From: Candidatus Binataceae bacterium
GTDB taxonomy: Bacteria > Desulfobacterota > Binatia > Binatales > Binataceae
Assembly (NCBI GenBank): GCA_035650475.1
Contig: DASRHP010000009.1
Coordinates: 300,545 to 364,544 of the forward strand
Direction: 5' to 3'
Length of the DNA: 64,000 nucleotides
The translations under genes and the position numbers were made by a program. Under the pieces are notes generated by a model. That model saw nothing but the letters and a program-made list of their open reading frames with translations, was not told the DNA's origin and ran no database searches. This document shows, one piece after another, positions 26,914 to 34,599 of the stretch. The stretch's first letter is position 1; the number at the start of each line of letters is the position of its first letter.

Positions 26914-27672
26914 TTATGGCACCACGACGGCGCCGCCACTTATCGAGACCACTTCGCCGGTGATATAGGACGACAGATCGCTGGCCAGGAACAACGCCAG
27001 GTTGGCCACGTCGTGCGGCTCGCCGAGGCGGCCGAGCGGATTCTGCTTGCGTGCCGCTTCGAACATCTTGGGCGGATAGATACGCTCGAGAAATTCATTG
27101 TAGATGACGCCCGGCGCGATCGCATTCACCCGTATGCCCTTGCGGGCGACTTCCGCGGACGCGGCCCGCGTCAGGCCCATCACGCCCGCCTTTGCCGCGC
27201 AGTAAGGCGCCTCGCCGTCGCGTGAGGCGATCCACCCCGCCGCCGATGCCATATTCACGATCGCGCCGCTGCCCTGTTTGATCATCTGCGGCAGCACCGC
27301 GCGCATCATCCAGAACGTTCCGCGCAGACAGACGTTGAGCACCAGATCCCACGTTTCGTCCTTGCACTCCCAGACATGTTCGAGCTTGTTGATACCTGCG
27401 TTGTTGAACAGGATATCGATTCGACCGAAGCGCTCGACGGTTTTTTCCACCGCCGTTTCGATCTGCTCGCGCCGGGTAACGTCAACCAGCATCCAGGGCA
27501 CCGCGCGCCCGAATTTCGCGCTCAGCTCCTGCGCGGTTTCGGGCGTGCGCCGCGGATGCGCGTCGGTAAGCATCACTTCCGCGCCTTCTTCCATGAAACG
27601 GGTGGCTACAGCGCGCCCGATCCCGGCGCCCGCGCCCGCAGTGATTATTGCTACTCGGCCTTCGAGCAACAT
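26914..27672 (-). CDS. SDR-family NAD(P)-dependent oxidoreductase
   Basis: A 252-residue short-chain dehydrogenase/reductase. The start is the ATG of MLLEGRVAII with GGAGG eight bases upstream; the frame extends further but without signals. Cofactor-binding glycine motif TAGAGAGIGR (residues 11-20), NNAG at 90-93, catalytic Asn113, Ser143 in MASAAGW, and Tyr157-x3-Lys161 in YCAAKAG are all in place. RVNAIAPGVIYNEFLE and GEVVSISGGAVVVP at the end are typical of classical SDRs of the FabG-like subgroup. LTDAHP after strand 2 (acidic residue) favours NAD+ over NADP+. Substrate unknown; stands alone. Confidence 0.9.
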   Translation of the reverse strand: MLLEGRVAIITAGAGAGIGRAVATRFMEEGAEVMLTDAHPRRTPETAQELSAKFGRAVPWMLVDVTRREQIETAVEKTVERFGRIDILFNNAGINKLEHVWECKDETWDLVLNVCLRGTFWMMRAVLPQMIKQGSGAIVNMASAAGWIASRDGEAPYCAAKAGVMGLTRAASAEVARKGIRVNAIAPGVIYNEFLERIYPPKMFEAARKQNPLGRLGEPHDVANLALFLASDLSSYITGEVVSISGGAVVVP

Positions 27673-28202
27673 GTGGGATTCCTCCGTTAAACGGCTTTGG
27701 TTCGTATCTGACCGAGCGAGGCTGGCCTCGCCGCCACGTTGCGCCACGGCGGCTGCAACGAGCGGATTCTCACACAGTTGCGGCGCCGATTGACAGCGTA
27801 CGCAAGAGGGCCGAAAAAGGAGATTCAATTCTGGCTGCGCGGCATTTGCCCGCTCCGCGGACGAATCGGACCTGCGGTTCGGTTGTTAATCCGAAGCGAA
27901 GGGTCTCCGACGCTATACTTGCCCCGCGCGCGCATGATACATCCGGGCTCAACCGCAACTCTTTTAAGCGTGTTTTAACGGCAAATTAATCGTGGCTGCG
28001 ATACGTTTAGCTAGCTATTTTTAGGTGTGGCGCGATGGTATAAGAAGGCGAATTATTGACGAGGATGTGTGCCGCGCTGTCGTTTTCGGAGTTGAAAGCG
28101 TTCGACCGAATAGGAGCTTCGGCCGGGCGTCGTTTTGCTTGTGGGGACAAGCGGAATGCCGACGAGCGGCGACATCTGGTGTCAGGGTCAGGAGAGCACT
28201 GA
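27673..28202. other. Long divergent intergenic region before the RRM gene
   Basis: About 530 bases between the SDR gene (minus) and the RRM gene (plus). The part from 27930 to 28060 is distinctly A+T-rich, with CTTTTAAGCG, TTTTAACGGC, CTATTTTTAGG and a TATAAG at 28041, so the RRM promoter is probably here and the transcript has a leader of more than 100 bases. Long structured leaders are common for cold-inducible RNA-binding proteins, which is a possibility only. Several 60-110 codon frames on both strands lack ribosome sites and protein-like composition. No RNA family was recognised. Confidence 0.4.
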
Positions 28203-28493
28203 ATGGGCCGTAGACTGTATGTGGGGAACCTAGCTTGGACTGTCACCGACCAGGACCTGCACGACGTATTTTCGGAGGCCGGCAAGGTGGACAGCTCCCA
28301 GGTCATCATCGACCGGGCAACCAACCGGTCGCGAGGCTTCGGCTTCGTCGAGATGGCCACGGAAGAGGCCGCTGACGCGGCGATCAAGAAGCTCAATGGC
28401 AGGGACGTAAAGGGTCGTCCGATCCGCGTCAACGAGGCGCAGGCGCGCAGCAACGACCGCGGCGGGGGCGAACGGCGCGCCGGCGGACGCTAG
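28203..28493 (+). CDS. RNA-binding protein with a single RRM domain
   Basis: A 96-residue RNA recognition motif protein of the small bacterial/cyanobacterial Rbp type that binds single-stranded RNA, often under cold stress. The ATG follows AGGAG at eight bases. RNP2 is LYVGNL (residues 5-10) and RNP1 is RGFGFVEM (44-51), both with the aromatic residues that stack on bases. The domain ends at RPIRVNEAQ and is followed by a short Arg/Gly tail (RSNDRGGGERRAGGR), as in glycine-rich RNA-binding proteins. It stands alone behind a long A+T-rich leader region. Confidence 0.93.
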   Translation: MGRRLYVGNLAWTVTDQDLHDVFSEAGKVDSSQVIIDRATNRSRGFGFVEMATEEAADAAIKKLNGRDVKGRPIRVNEAQARSNDRGGGERRAGGR

Positions 28494-28677
28494 CGACGAC
28501 CTCGGCGGGCGCACCGAGGCGCGGGGAGCCCGGTCGCCACGCAGACCAAATTCAAGCACCGGCCTTGGCCTGCAGGTGCAGGCCAACAGCGGAAGACTGG
28601 TTGCTTCAACCACCCCCGGCCCGGCACGCCTGATCCAGGCTGCGCCGGAGCACTCACCAGGTGGTGAAGACTTCACA

Positions 28678-29361
28678 TCATTCCAGAGTCGGATTCAGCC
28701 GCGCATGCGCTGCACGGCGCGCGCCCGGAGCCGGCGCAGTGTGCGCGGTGCCGACAGCCGCTTTGACGGCACCGGTTCTGACTAATTGCGCCAGGCGCGC
28801 GAAATCGCGCGCGTAGGCGGTTCGCGCACGCGCGCCGCGCACGATGTATCCCGGATGGTACATCGGATAGAGCAGCGCCGTCTCGGCGCGGCGCGCGCGC
28901 GGCCGCCGAGGCTCGAATCGCACGCCCTGCCCCGCAAGCTCGCGCCAGGCCAGTGCGCCCAACGCGACGATGATTCGGGGGCGGGCAAGCCCGAGCTCCG
29001 CGGCAAGATGCGTGCGACAGTTGGCGATCTCGTCCGCGCGGGGGTCGCGATTGCGCCCGCGCGCGTCGCGCGGGTTGCACCGTACGAGGTTGGTGATGAA
29101 CACGCGCTCGAGGCCGCTGCGCGCGATCATCCGCCGCAGCAGCTCGCCCGAGCGGTCGCCGCTGAAGGGAAGCCCGGTGCGATCGCCGCCGAGGCGCCCG
29201 GGCGCCAGCCCGACGAAGGCGACCGTCGCGGGGACGGCGCCGTCGCCCGGCACCACCCGCGAGCGGCATCTCACGAGCGCCGCGCACCGCGCGCATCCGT
29301 GGATCGCTGCGCGCAGCGCCTCCAGCACAGCCGCACCGTCATTCCCGCCGTGCTGCGGCAT
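28678..29361 (-). CDS. Iron-sulfur uracil-DNA glycosylase (family 4/5)
   Basis: A 227-residue uracil-DNA glycosylase that removes uracil from DNA for base-excision repair. Start at MPQHGG; the frame extends upstream but only as a shadow. Cluster cysteines: C-x2-C in GCARCAALVRC near residue 20 and the pair RCNP ... ANC about 15 residues apart. Motif A is GLAPGRLGGDRTG followed by LPFSGDRSGELL, closest to family 5 (UDGb), while the C-terminal MYHPGYIVR recalls family 4 HPxxLLR. The last 30 residues are Ala/Arg-rich. Its start overlaps the end of the DUF309-like gene by 23 bases, forming a minus-strand run thyX, DUF309, udg. Confidence 0.87.
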   Translation of the reverse strand: MPQHGGNDGAAVLEALRAAIHGCARCAALVRCRSRVVPGDGAVPATVAFVGLAPGRLGGDRTGLPFSGDRSGELLRRMIARSGLERVFITNLVRCNPRDARGRNRDPRADEIANCRTHLAAELGLARPRIIVALGALAWRELAGQGVRFEPRRPRARRAETALLYPMYHPGYIVRGARARTAYARDFARLAQLVRTGAVKAAVGTAHTAPAPGARRAAHARLNPTLE

Positions 29362-29746
29362 TGATCCGGGGGGCGCGCCGGCGTTCGAGGAACAGTCGCG
29401 CGCGGTAACGCAGCCGGTCGCGCTCTTGGCGCGGGCTTGCGCGAATCTCATCGACCATCGCGGACAGCTCCGCGCACAGCAGCTCGACGTCGATTCCCGC
29501 CCGCGCCGGACGGAAATCCTCGAGCACGAGGAGGGCCTGTGAGAGCAGGTTGACCGCGGCCTGGCGTCCGCCGCGCTCGAACCGCAGATGCAGCGCGGCG
29601 GCGACGCGCACCAGCGCTCCAATCAGCTCGCGCTCCGCGGGCGCGGCCTTTGCCAGCGCCTGCTCGAAGCGTTCGCCCGCCTCGAAATACATTCCGCGGT
29701 TGAAAGCCGCGATCGCTTCGTCCAACTTGTCCGGCGTCCCGGGCAC
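29339..29746 (-). CDS. DUF309-like small helical protein
   Basis: A 135-residue all-helical protein beginning at GTG 18 bases after the thyX stop. The N-terminus DEAIAAFNRGMYFEAGERFEQAL matches the signature of DUF309 proteins (FNxGxYFExHExLE), although the usual His-Glu-x-Leu-Glu is replaced by GERFEQ. RELIGALVRVAAALHLRFERGG and the AVNLLSQALLVLEDF helix follow as in that family. Function of the family is unknown. The downstream udg start lies inside its 3' end. Confidence in being a real gene is good; the family label is tentative. Confidence 0.72.
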   Translation of the reverse strand: MPGTPDKLDEAIAAFNRGMYFEAGERFEQALAKAAPAERELIGALVRVAAALHLRFERGGRQAAVNLLSQALLVLEDFRPARAGIDVELLCAELSAMVDEIRASPRQERDRLRYRARLFLERRRAPRINAAARRE

Positions 29747-29764
29747 TTCGTGCGGAAAACTCGG

Positions 29765-30574
29765 CTAGAGCTGCTCTTTTTCTTCGACTGCGCGGAACTC
29801 GGCCTCGCCGAGCGCCTCGGTCTTGCGGTTGCTGTATTGCTCGTAGAGCTCGAAGAGTCTGGACTTGTGCGGGCGCACGCGGCCGAGCGGGCACTTCTGC
29901 CAGTCCTCCAGCGACTCGTCGCAGTAACCCATTCTGTTCTCGCCACACTTGGGCTGGAGAAAGACCGCAATCTCGGGCAGCACGCGTTTTATCTCGGCGC
30001 GCATCAGCGCGACCATCCGCCGGATCTCCCACTGCGCGCGCACGCACAGGCGCAGGTCGCAGATGTGCAGCATCTCGGCGAAGTTCACCATCACGTGGAA
30101 ATTGGTCGGCGCGGCGTTGGGCAGCACGAAGCGCGCGTCCTCGGCTGGAATTCCCGCCTTTAGCGCCTTCGCGTACAGCTCCGAGGTGCGCGCGAGCAAC
30201 CCGGCGAATTCGTCCTCCAGCCCCGCGCGCCGCCACGACTCCGGCATCACGAACGCCAGCCGCTCCTGCTTGAATTTGACGTAGCGCTGGCTCTGCTGCT
30301 CGAAGCTGATACCGATGCGGTGGCGGACGAACTGATGAGAGAGCGAGCGCGAGACGCCGGCGATCGCGAACCAGAAGACGATCTGCTCCAGCGGCGAGGC
30401 GTGGCCGGTCTTGAGCCGTTCGCCGATGAACTCGCGGATGCGCTCGTGGCTGATCTTCTCGGCCTCGATCTTCTGCCAGATCTCGATCGGCGAGTCGGAC
30501 GAGTAGCAGGTGCGAAAGGCCGCGTAGAGTTTCTCGAGCGGCGCGCGCGCGTAGTCGACAAGCTTGACCTGCAT
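29765..30574 (-). CDS. thyX: FAD-dependent thymidylate synthase
   Basis: ThyX makes dTMP from dUMP with methylene-tetrahydrofolate and FADH2. The start used is the ATG of MQVKLVDYARAPLEKL, the natural beginning of the family; an upstream GTG (30595) sits directly on the GGAGGGG and is too close to use. The signature reads RHRIGISFEQQSQRY, with eight residues between RHR and the serine instead of the usual seven (RHRX7S). Other features: the start CYSSDSP, HASPLEQIVFWFAIAG, SHQFVRH, and ICDLRLCVRAQWEIRR near the substrate site. About 269 residues. It heads a minus-strand run with DUF309 and the uracil glycosylase, two genes on one theme of dTMP supply and uracil removal. Confidence 0.93.
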   Translation of the reverse strand: MQVKLVDYARAPLEKLYAAFRTCYSSDSPIEIWQKIEAEKISHERIREFIGERLKTGHASPLEQIVFWFAIAGVSRSLSHQFVRHRIGISFEQQSQRYVKFKQERLAFVMPESWRRAGLEDEFAGLLARTSELYAKALKAGIPAEDARFVLPNAAPTNFHVMVNFAEMLHICDLRLCVRAQWEIRRMVALMRAEIKRVLPEIAVFLQPKCGENRMGYCDESLEDWQKCPLGRVRPHKSRLFELYEQYSNRKTEALGEAEFRAVEEKEQL

Positions 30575-30718
30575 CTCGGCGCGGTTGGTGTCCACCCCTC
30601 CAACTCTATGCCAGCGGCGGAGCCGGTGAAATCGGGCGCGCCGCCGTTATCAACTGCATCCACAGCCCGCGCCGCGGCGCGATTGCGCTGCGACGGCGAG
30701 CCTCTTAGAGTCCCGCTG

Positions 30719-31813
30719 ATGCTCGCTGCGGGCGACGCGCTCTATCGCCGTATCCTGAGGCCGTTGCTGTTCCGGCTCGACGCCGAGCGCGCCCATCGCG
30801 TGACCCTCGCAATGCTCGCGATGCTGCCGCTGCGCGCGGCAGCGCAGCCCGATCCGCCCGAGCTTGCGGTAGCACCGTGGGGCGTTTCGTTTTCCAACCC
30901 GATCGGGCTCGCCGCCGGGATGGACAAGGATGCCCGCGCAGTCGGCGCGTGGCAGGCGCTCGGCTTCGGCTTTGCTGAGTTGGGGACGATAACCCCACGT
31001 CCGCAGCCGGGGAATCCGCGCCCGCGGATATGGCGCCTGCCCGAGCATCGCGCGCTCATCAATCGGCTCGGCTTTCCAAGCGCGGGGATGGACGCGGCCG
31101 CGCGGCGGCTCGGGCGCGTGCGTCGCAAAGGCCCGCGAATCCGGCTTGGGCTCAACTTCGGACCCAACAAGGACACCCCGCCCGAGCGGGTCGCCGCGGA
31201 TTACGCCGCGCTGGTCGGGCGGCTGGGCGCGCTCGCGGACTTCATCGTGGTCAACGTCAGCTCGCCCAACACACCGGGGCTGCGCGACTGGCAGTCGCCT
31301 GAGCGCCTGTCGCCGCTGCTGCGCCCAATCCTCGAGGCCGCCGCGCGGTTCGAACCGCGCCGGCCGGTGCTGGTCAAGCTCGCGCCGGATCTCGAATCGT
31401 CAGTGCTCGCGGCGATCTGCGAGGCGACTGCCGCGCTCGACGTCAGCGGTATCGTCGCCTGCAACACCACGCTCGCGCGCGAGGCGGTCGGCGTGCGCTC
31501 GGAGCTTGCGGGCGGCCTCAGCGGCGCGCCGCTTTGCGGGCGCTCGCGCGCCGTGATCGCCGAGATTTACCGGCGCACGGGCGGCGCAATGCCGATCGTC
31601 GGAGTCGGCGGAATCGCCGGAGCAGAGGACGCATGGGGCCATATCCGCGCCGGGGCGACGCTGGTCGAGCTGTACACCGGGCTTGTCTATGAGGGCCCCG
31701 GGCTCGTGGAGCGGATCAAGGCGGGGCTGCTAGGATTGCTGCGGCGCGAGGGGATGCGTTCGATCGCCGAGGCGGTCGGCAGCGGCGCGAGTACCGTGCC
31801 GCGGCGCGGCTGA
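30719..31813 (+). CDS. pyrD: Dihydroorotate dehydrogenase (quinone), class 2
   Basis: A 364-residue class 2 PyrD, the membrane-associated enzyme that oxidises dihydroorotate to orotate with quinone as acceptor in pyrimidine synthesis. The start at MLAAGDALYRRILRP gives the standard amphipathic N-terminal helix domain; ATG at 30608 would add 37 unlikely residues. FMN and substrate motifs: FSNPIGLAAGMDKDA, ELGTITPRPQPGNP, the NRLGF loop, LNFGPNKDTP, the catalytic serine in VNVSSPNTPGLRD, VKLAPD, CNTTLAR, and the FMN phosphate site VGVGGIAGAEDA. Divergent from thyX. A Ser base rather than Cys marks class 2. Confidence 0.95.
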   Translation: MLAAGDALYRRILRPLLFRLDAERAHRVTLAMLAMLPLRAAAQPDPPELAVAPWGVSFSNPIGLAAGMDKDARAVGAWQALGFGFAELGTITPRPQPGNPRPRIWRLPEHRALINRLGFPSAGMDAAARRLGRVRRKGPRIRLGLNFGPNKDTPPERVAADYAALVGRLGALADFIVVNVSSPNTPGLRDWQSPERLSPLLRPILEAAARFEPRRPVLVKLAPDLESSVLAAICEATAALDVSGIVACNTTLAREAVGVRSELAGGLSGAPLCGRSRAVIAEIYRRTGGAMPIVGVGGIAGAEDAWGHIRAGATLVELYTGLVYEGPGLVERIKAGLLGLLRREGMRSIAEAVGSGASTVPRRG

Positions 31814-31839
31814 GCGGCACGGCAGGCAGGAGCGAAGTC

Positions 31840-32649
31840 GTGGCGGAGCAAACCAACTTCCTGGTCGATGCGCGATGGCTCGCGGGGCATCGCGCGGAAG
31901 CGGTTGTGATCGACACGCGCGCGGCAGCTGACTTCCGCGCCGGCCATCTCGAGGGCGCGCGCCATTTTGATCCTTTCCCCTTCCATCACGCGGACACCGG
32001 CGAGGCCGGGATGCGCGAGCTGCGCGCGCAACTCGAATGGATCTTCTCTGCGCTCGGGATTACCGGCGATGAGACGCTGGTGTTTTACGAGAACGATTCG
32101 GGGATGCGCGCGACGCGATGCGCGTGGCTGGCCGAGTACGCCGGCCATCCGCGCGCATGCATCCTCGACGGCGGCCTGAAGCTCGCCGGCACGGCGACGA
32201 CCACGGTCGTCGAGCCGGTTACGCCGAGCGCCTTCGTCGCCGCGCCGCGCGATGAGATCTTCGCGGGTCATCAATACATCGTCGAACGCATCGGCCGCCG
32301 CGACGTGCAGATCTTCGATGTACGCACCGACGAGGAATATTTCGGCGAGCGCGTGCGCGCGCGGCGCGCCGGCGCGCTGCCCGGCGCGTTCCATCTCGAC
32401 TGGATAAACAGCCTCGCGCCAAACGGTGCGTTCAAGACACCCGCCGAACTGCGCACAGCCTTCGAGCGCCTCGGACTGAAGCCGGAGAATGAAATCATTC
32501 CCTACTGCCAGGGCGGATACCGCTCGGCCAATGCCTACTACGCGCTCAAGCTTGCCGGCTTCGCGCGCGTGCGCAACTACATCGGGTCGTGGGGCGAATG
32601 GGGAAACCGCGAAGACCTGCCGATCGAGTATCCGCGCCGGCGCCGATGA
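31840..32649 (+). CDS. Two-domain sulfurtransferase (rhodanese)
   Basis: A 269-residue thiosulfate/mercaptopyruvate sulfurtransferase with two rhodanese domains. GTG start with AGGAG upstream. The inactive N-terminal domain holds VVIDTRAAADFRAGHLEGARHF; the C-terminal active domain has IFDVRTDEEYFGE, GALPGAFHLDW, and the catalytic loop PYCQGGYRSANAYYALKLAGF. The loop CQGGYRS differs from the CRKGVT of thiosulfate rhodanese and from CGSGVT of mercaptopyruvate enzymes, so substrate is open. The stop overlaps the pcp start (ATGA), an unexpected partner. Confidence 0.9.
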   Translation: MAEQTNFLVDARWLAGHRAEAVVIDTRAAADFRAGHLEGARHFDPFPFHHADTGEAGMRELRAQLEWIFSALGITGDETLVFYENDSGMRATRCAWLAEYAGHPRACILDGGLKLAGTATTTVVEPVTPSAFVAAPRDEIFAGHQYIVERIGRRDVQIFDVRTDEEYFGERVRARRAGALPGAFHLDWINSLAPNGAFKTPAELRTAFERLGLKPENEIIPYCQGGYRSANAYYALKLAGFARVRNYIGSWGEWGNREDLPIEYPRRRR

Positions 32650-33404
32650 GCCGGCGCACGGCGCGCGGAACGAAGATGCGACAAGTCGCCGCTGGCAGCG
32701 CCCCGGCGCCTGCGCGCGAGCGCGGGGTGCTGTTGCTCAGCGGCTTCGAACCATTCGGTGGCGAACGCAGCAACCCCTCGTGGGAGGTCGCGGCGCGGCT
32801 CGACGGGCGCGCGATCGGCGGCCTGGTCGTGCGCGCGATACGGCTGCCGGTGAGCACACCGCGCGCGGTGCGCGCGATCGAGGCAGCGATCCGGCGGATT
32901 CGTCCGCAGGCGGTGCTGGGGCTGGGCCAGGCGGGCGGGCGGCCGGCGATTTCGCTGGAGAAGGTCGCCCTCAACCTGGTCGAACGGCGCGCCGGGCGCG
33001 AGAGCGACGGCGGAACGGGTGGCGCGCCGGTGATCCGCGGCGGGCCCGACGCCTATTTCGCGCGGCTGCCGATCCGCGAAATCCTGCGCGCCCTGGAGCG
33101 GCGCGGGATCCCGGCCGCGCTCTCGCTCAGCGCCGGCGCCTATGTATGCAACTCCGTGATGTACGCCGCGCTGCACGCGCTGCGCGCGCGTCCCGGCGTT
33201 CCCGTCGGCTTCATCCATCTGCCCTACGCCACCCCGCAGGCCGTGCGCCGTCGCGGCGCTCCCAGCATGACTGTGGAGATGATGGCGGCGGCGGTGGAAG
33301 CGGCGGCCGCAGCGATCGCGCGCAACCTGCGGGCCGCCGCTGCGTCCCGCGCTACTTTATCGCCACCGCGTTGGGCGGCGAGGCGATCCCGCCCGGCACG
33401 TTGA
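32646..33404 (+). CDS. pcp: Pyroglutamyl-peptidase I
   Basis: A 252-residue cysteine peptidase of family C15 that removes N-terminal pyroglutamate from peptides. Start at the ATG overlapping the rhodanese stop. All family landmarks are present: LLLSGFEPFGGERSNPSW, the catalytic glutamate in ISLEKVALNL after GLGQAGGRP, the nucleophile in GAYVCNSVMY, and the catalytic histidine in GFIHLPYAT. The C-terminal 20 residues (SRATLSPPRWAARRSRPAR) are low-complexity and overlap the end of the convergent cyclase gene by 53 bases, so the true functional end lies a little earlier. Confidence 0.92.
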   Translation: MSRRTARGTKMRQVAAGSAPAPARERGVLLLSGFEPFGGERSNPSWEVAARLDGRAIGGLVVRAIRLPVSTPRAVRAIEAAIRRIRPQAVLGLGQAGGRPAISLEKVALNLVERRAGRESDGGTGGAPVIRGGPDAYFARLPIREILRALERRGIPAALSLSAGAYVCNSVMYAALHALRARPGVPVGFIHLPYATPQAVRRRGAPSMTVEMMAAAVEAAAAAIARNLRAAAASRATLSPPRWAARRSRPAR

Positions 33405-34320
33405 GCGGGCACGACACCAGCATGAACTCGTACTGGCGGTCCTGATGGCAGTCGGCGGCGAGGTCGTCGAGCATGAACTGTTCGCCCAGCGGCAGGCCGA
33501 GCAGCGAAAGCGTGCGATAGTGGAGGGCGCCCTCGTTGCGGAAGTCCCATGGCCATTGCTCGACGGCGGGACAATCGGTGCCGATCGCGGCGACCCGGTT
33601 GTCCCACATCCACGCGACCATCTCGCGGGTGTCCTCGATGCCGCACGCCTTTAACGCGTTCATGGGCGCCATCGCGGCCTTCTGCTCGGGCGTCGCCTTG
33701 AGATAAGCCTGCATCCATCCGGTGCGCACCAGCAGCACGCTGCCCGGGCGCAGTTCGCTGCCCTGCGCCTTGAGAGCATCCTTGAGATCCTGGAGCGAGT
33801 AGCGCTCGGGGGTGAGCGGATTGATCGGGCGGCCTTGGTCGGCGCGGAACTTGAATGCGTCAATCAGATGAGCCTTGCCGACGAACTTGTTGGCCCATCG
33901 ATGAATGCTGAGGCGGCCGGCGCGCACGTCGTCGTTGGTCTTGCCGTTGTAGAAGGCTTTGTGGCGAAGATTGCCGATGTGGCCGAAGCCGTCCCACTGG
34001 CTGCCTTCCTGGGTGTTGTAGTTGTCGAGGATGTCGTCGTAGCCCAGCAGCCCGTATTCCTCGAAGCTCGACAGGATGTGCTGAGTTGGCTTGCGCTGGA
34101 ACAGCGGCGGGTTGGCGTAGTTGACCGGAGTGTCGAGGCGGAAGACCTTGCCGCGCTTGATCAGGCGTGCCGCCTCGACGACGCCTTCCTCGGTCAGAAA
34201 GTTGAGGCATCCGAGGTCGTCATCGTCGCCGAACACGCCCCAGCATGAATCGGGCGGCGCGTCCTTCTTGACCGGCAGTTGGGAGAACCTGGGGAGCTTG
34301 GCGAAATCGACTTTAGCCAT
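33352..34320 (-). CDS. Cyclase-family hydrolase (kynurenine formamidase-like fold)
   Basis: A 322-residue protein of the cyclase family (Pfam cyclase, related to bacterial kynurenine formamidase), metal-dependent amide or lactone hydrolases. Start at MAKVDFAKLP with GGAAGGTGA upstream. It has the variant active-site motif GSQWDGFGHIG in place of the HxGTHxDxPxH of KynB-type enzymes, seen in the longer subgroup of this family; the later GSVLLVRTGWMQAY and VAAIGTDCPAVEQ motifs match it. Substrate unknown. Its 3' end overlaps pcp on the opposite strand. Monocistronic. Confidence 0.85.
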   Translation of the reverse strand: MAKVDFAKLPRFSQLPVKKDAPPDSCWGVFGDDDDLGCLNFLTEEGVVEAARLIKRGKVFRLDTPVNYANPPLFQRKPTQHILSSFEEYGLLGYDDILDNYNTQEGSQWDGFGHIGNLRHKAFYNGKTNDDVRAGRLSIHRWANKFVGKAHLIDAFKFRADQGRPINPLTPERYSLQDLKDALKAQGSELRPGSVLLVRTGWMQAYLKATPEQKAAMAPMNALKACGIEDTREMVAWMWDNRVAAIGTDCPAVEQWPWDFRNEGALHYRTLSLLGLPLGEQFMLDDLAADCHQDRQYEFMLVSCPLNVPGGIASPPNAVAIK

Positions 34321-34599
34321 GGCAGTGTCACCTTCCTCGCAGCCGTCGAGGTTTAGGCCGCGCGTGATGGGCAGGCGCCGTCCGCGGCGTATCCCGTGGC
34401 CGCCGCGGCGGAGTCCGCGATGAGCGATTTTCCGCTCCGATGGTCTTTCCAACAGGCGGGCAACTGTCAAGTGGCAGCGCGGGTTTTGCTTTTCGCGCCG
34501 CGCCCCCATCGGCTATCCTTGCGCCCGATGCGCACGCCAACGGGGACGACGCGGTGCGCGGCGGGGGAGGGCGCCGCAACACCCAAAATAACCAGAGGC

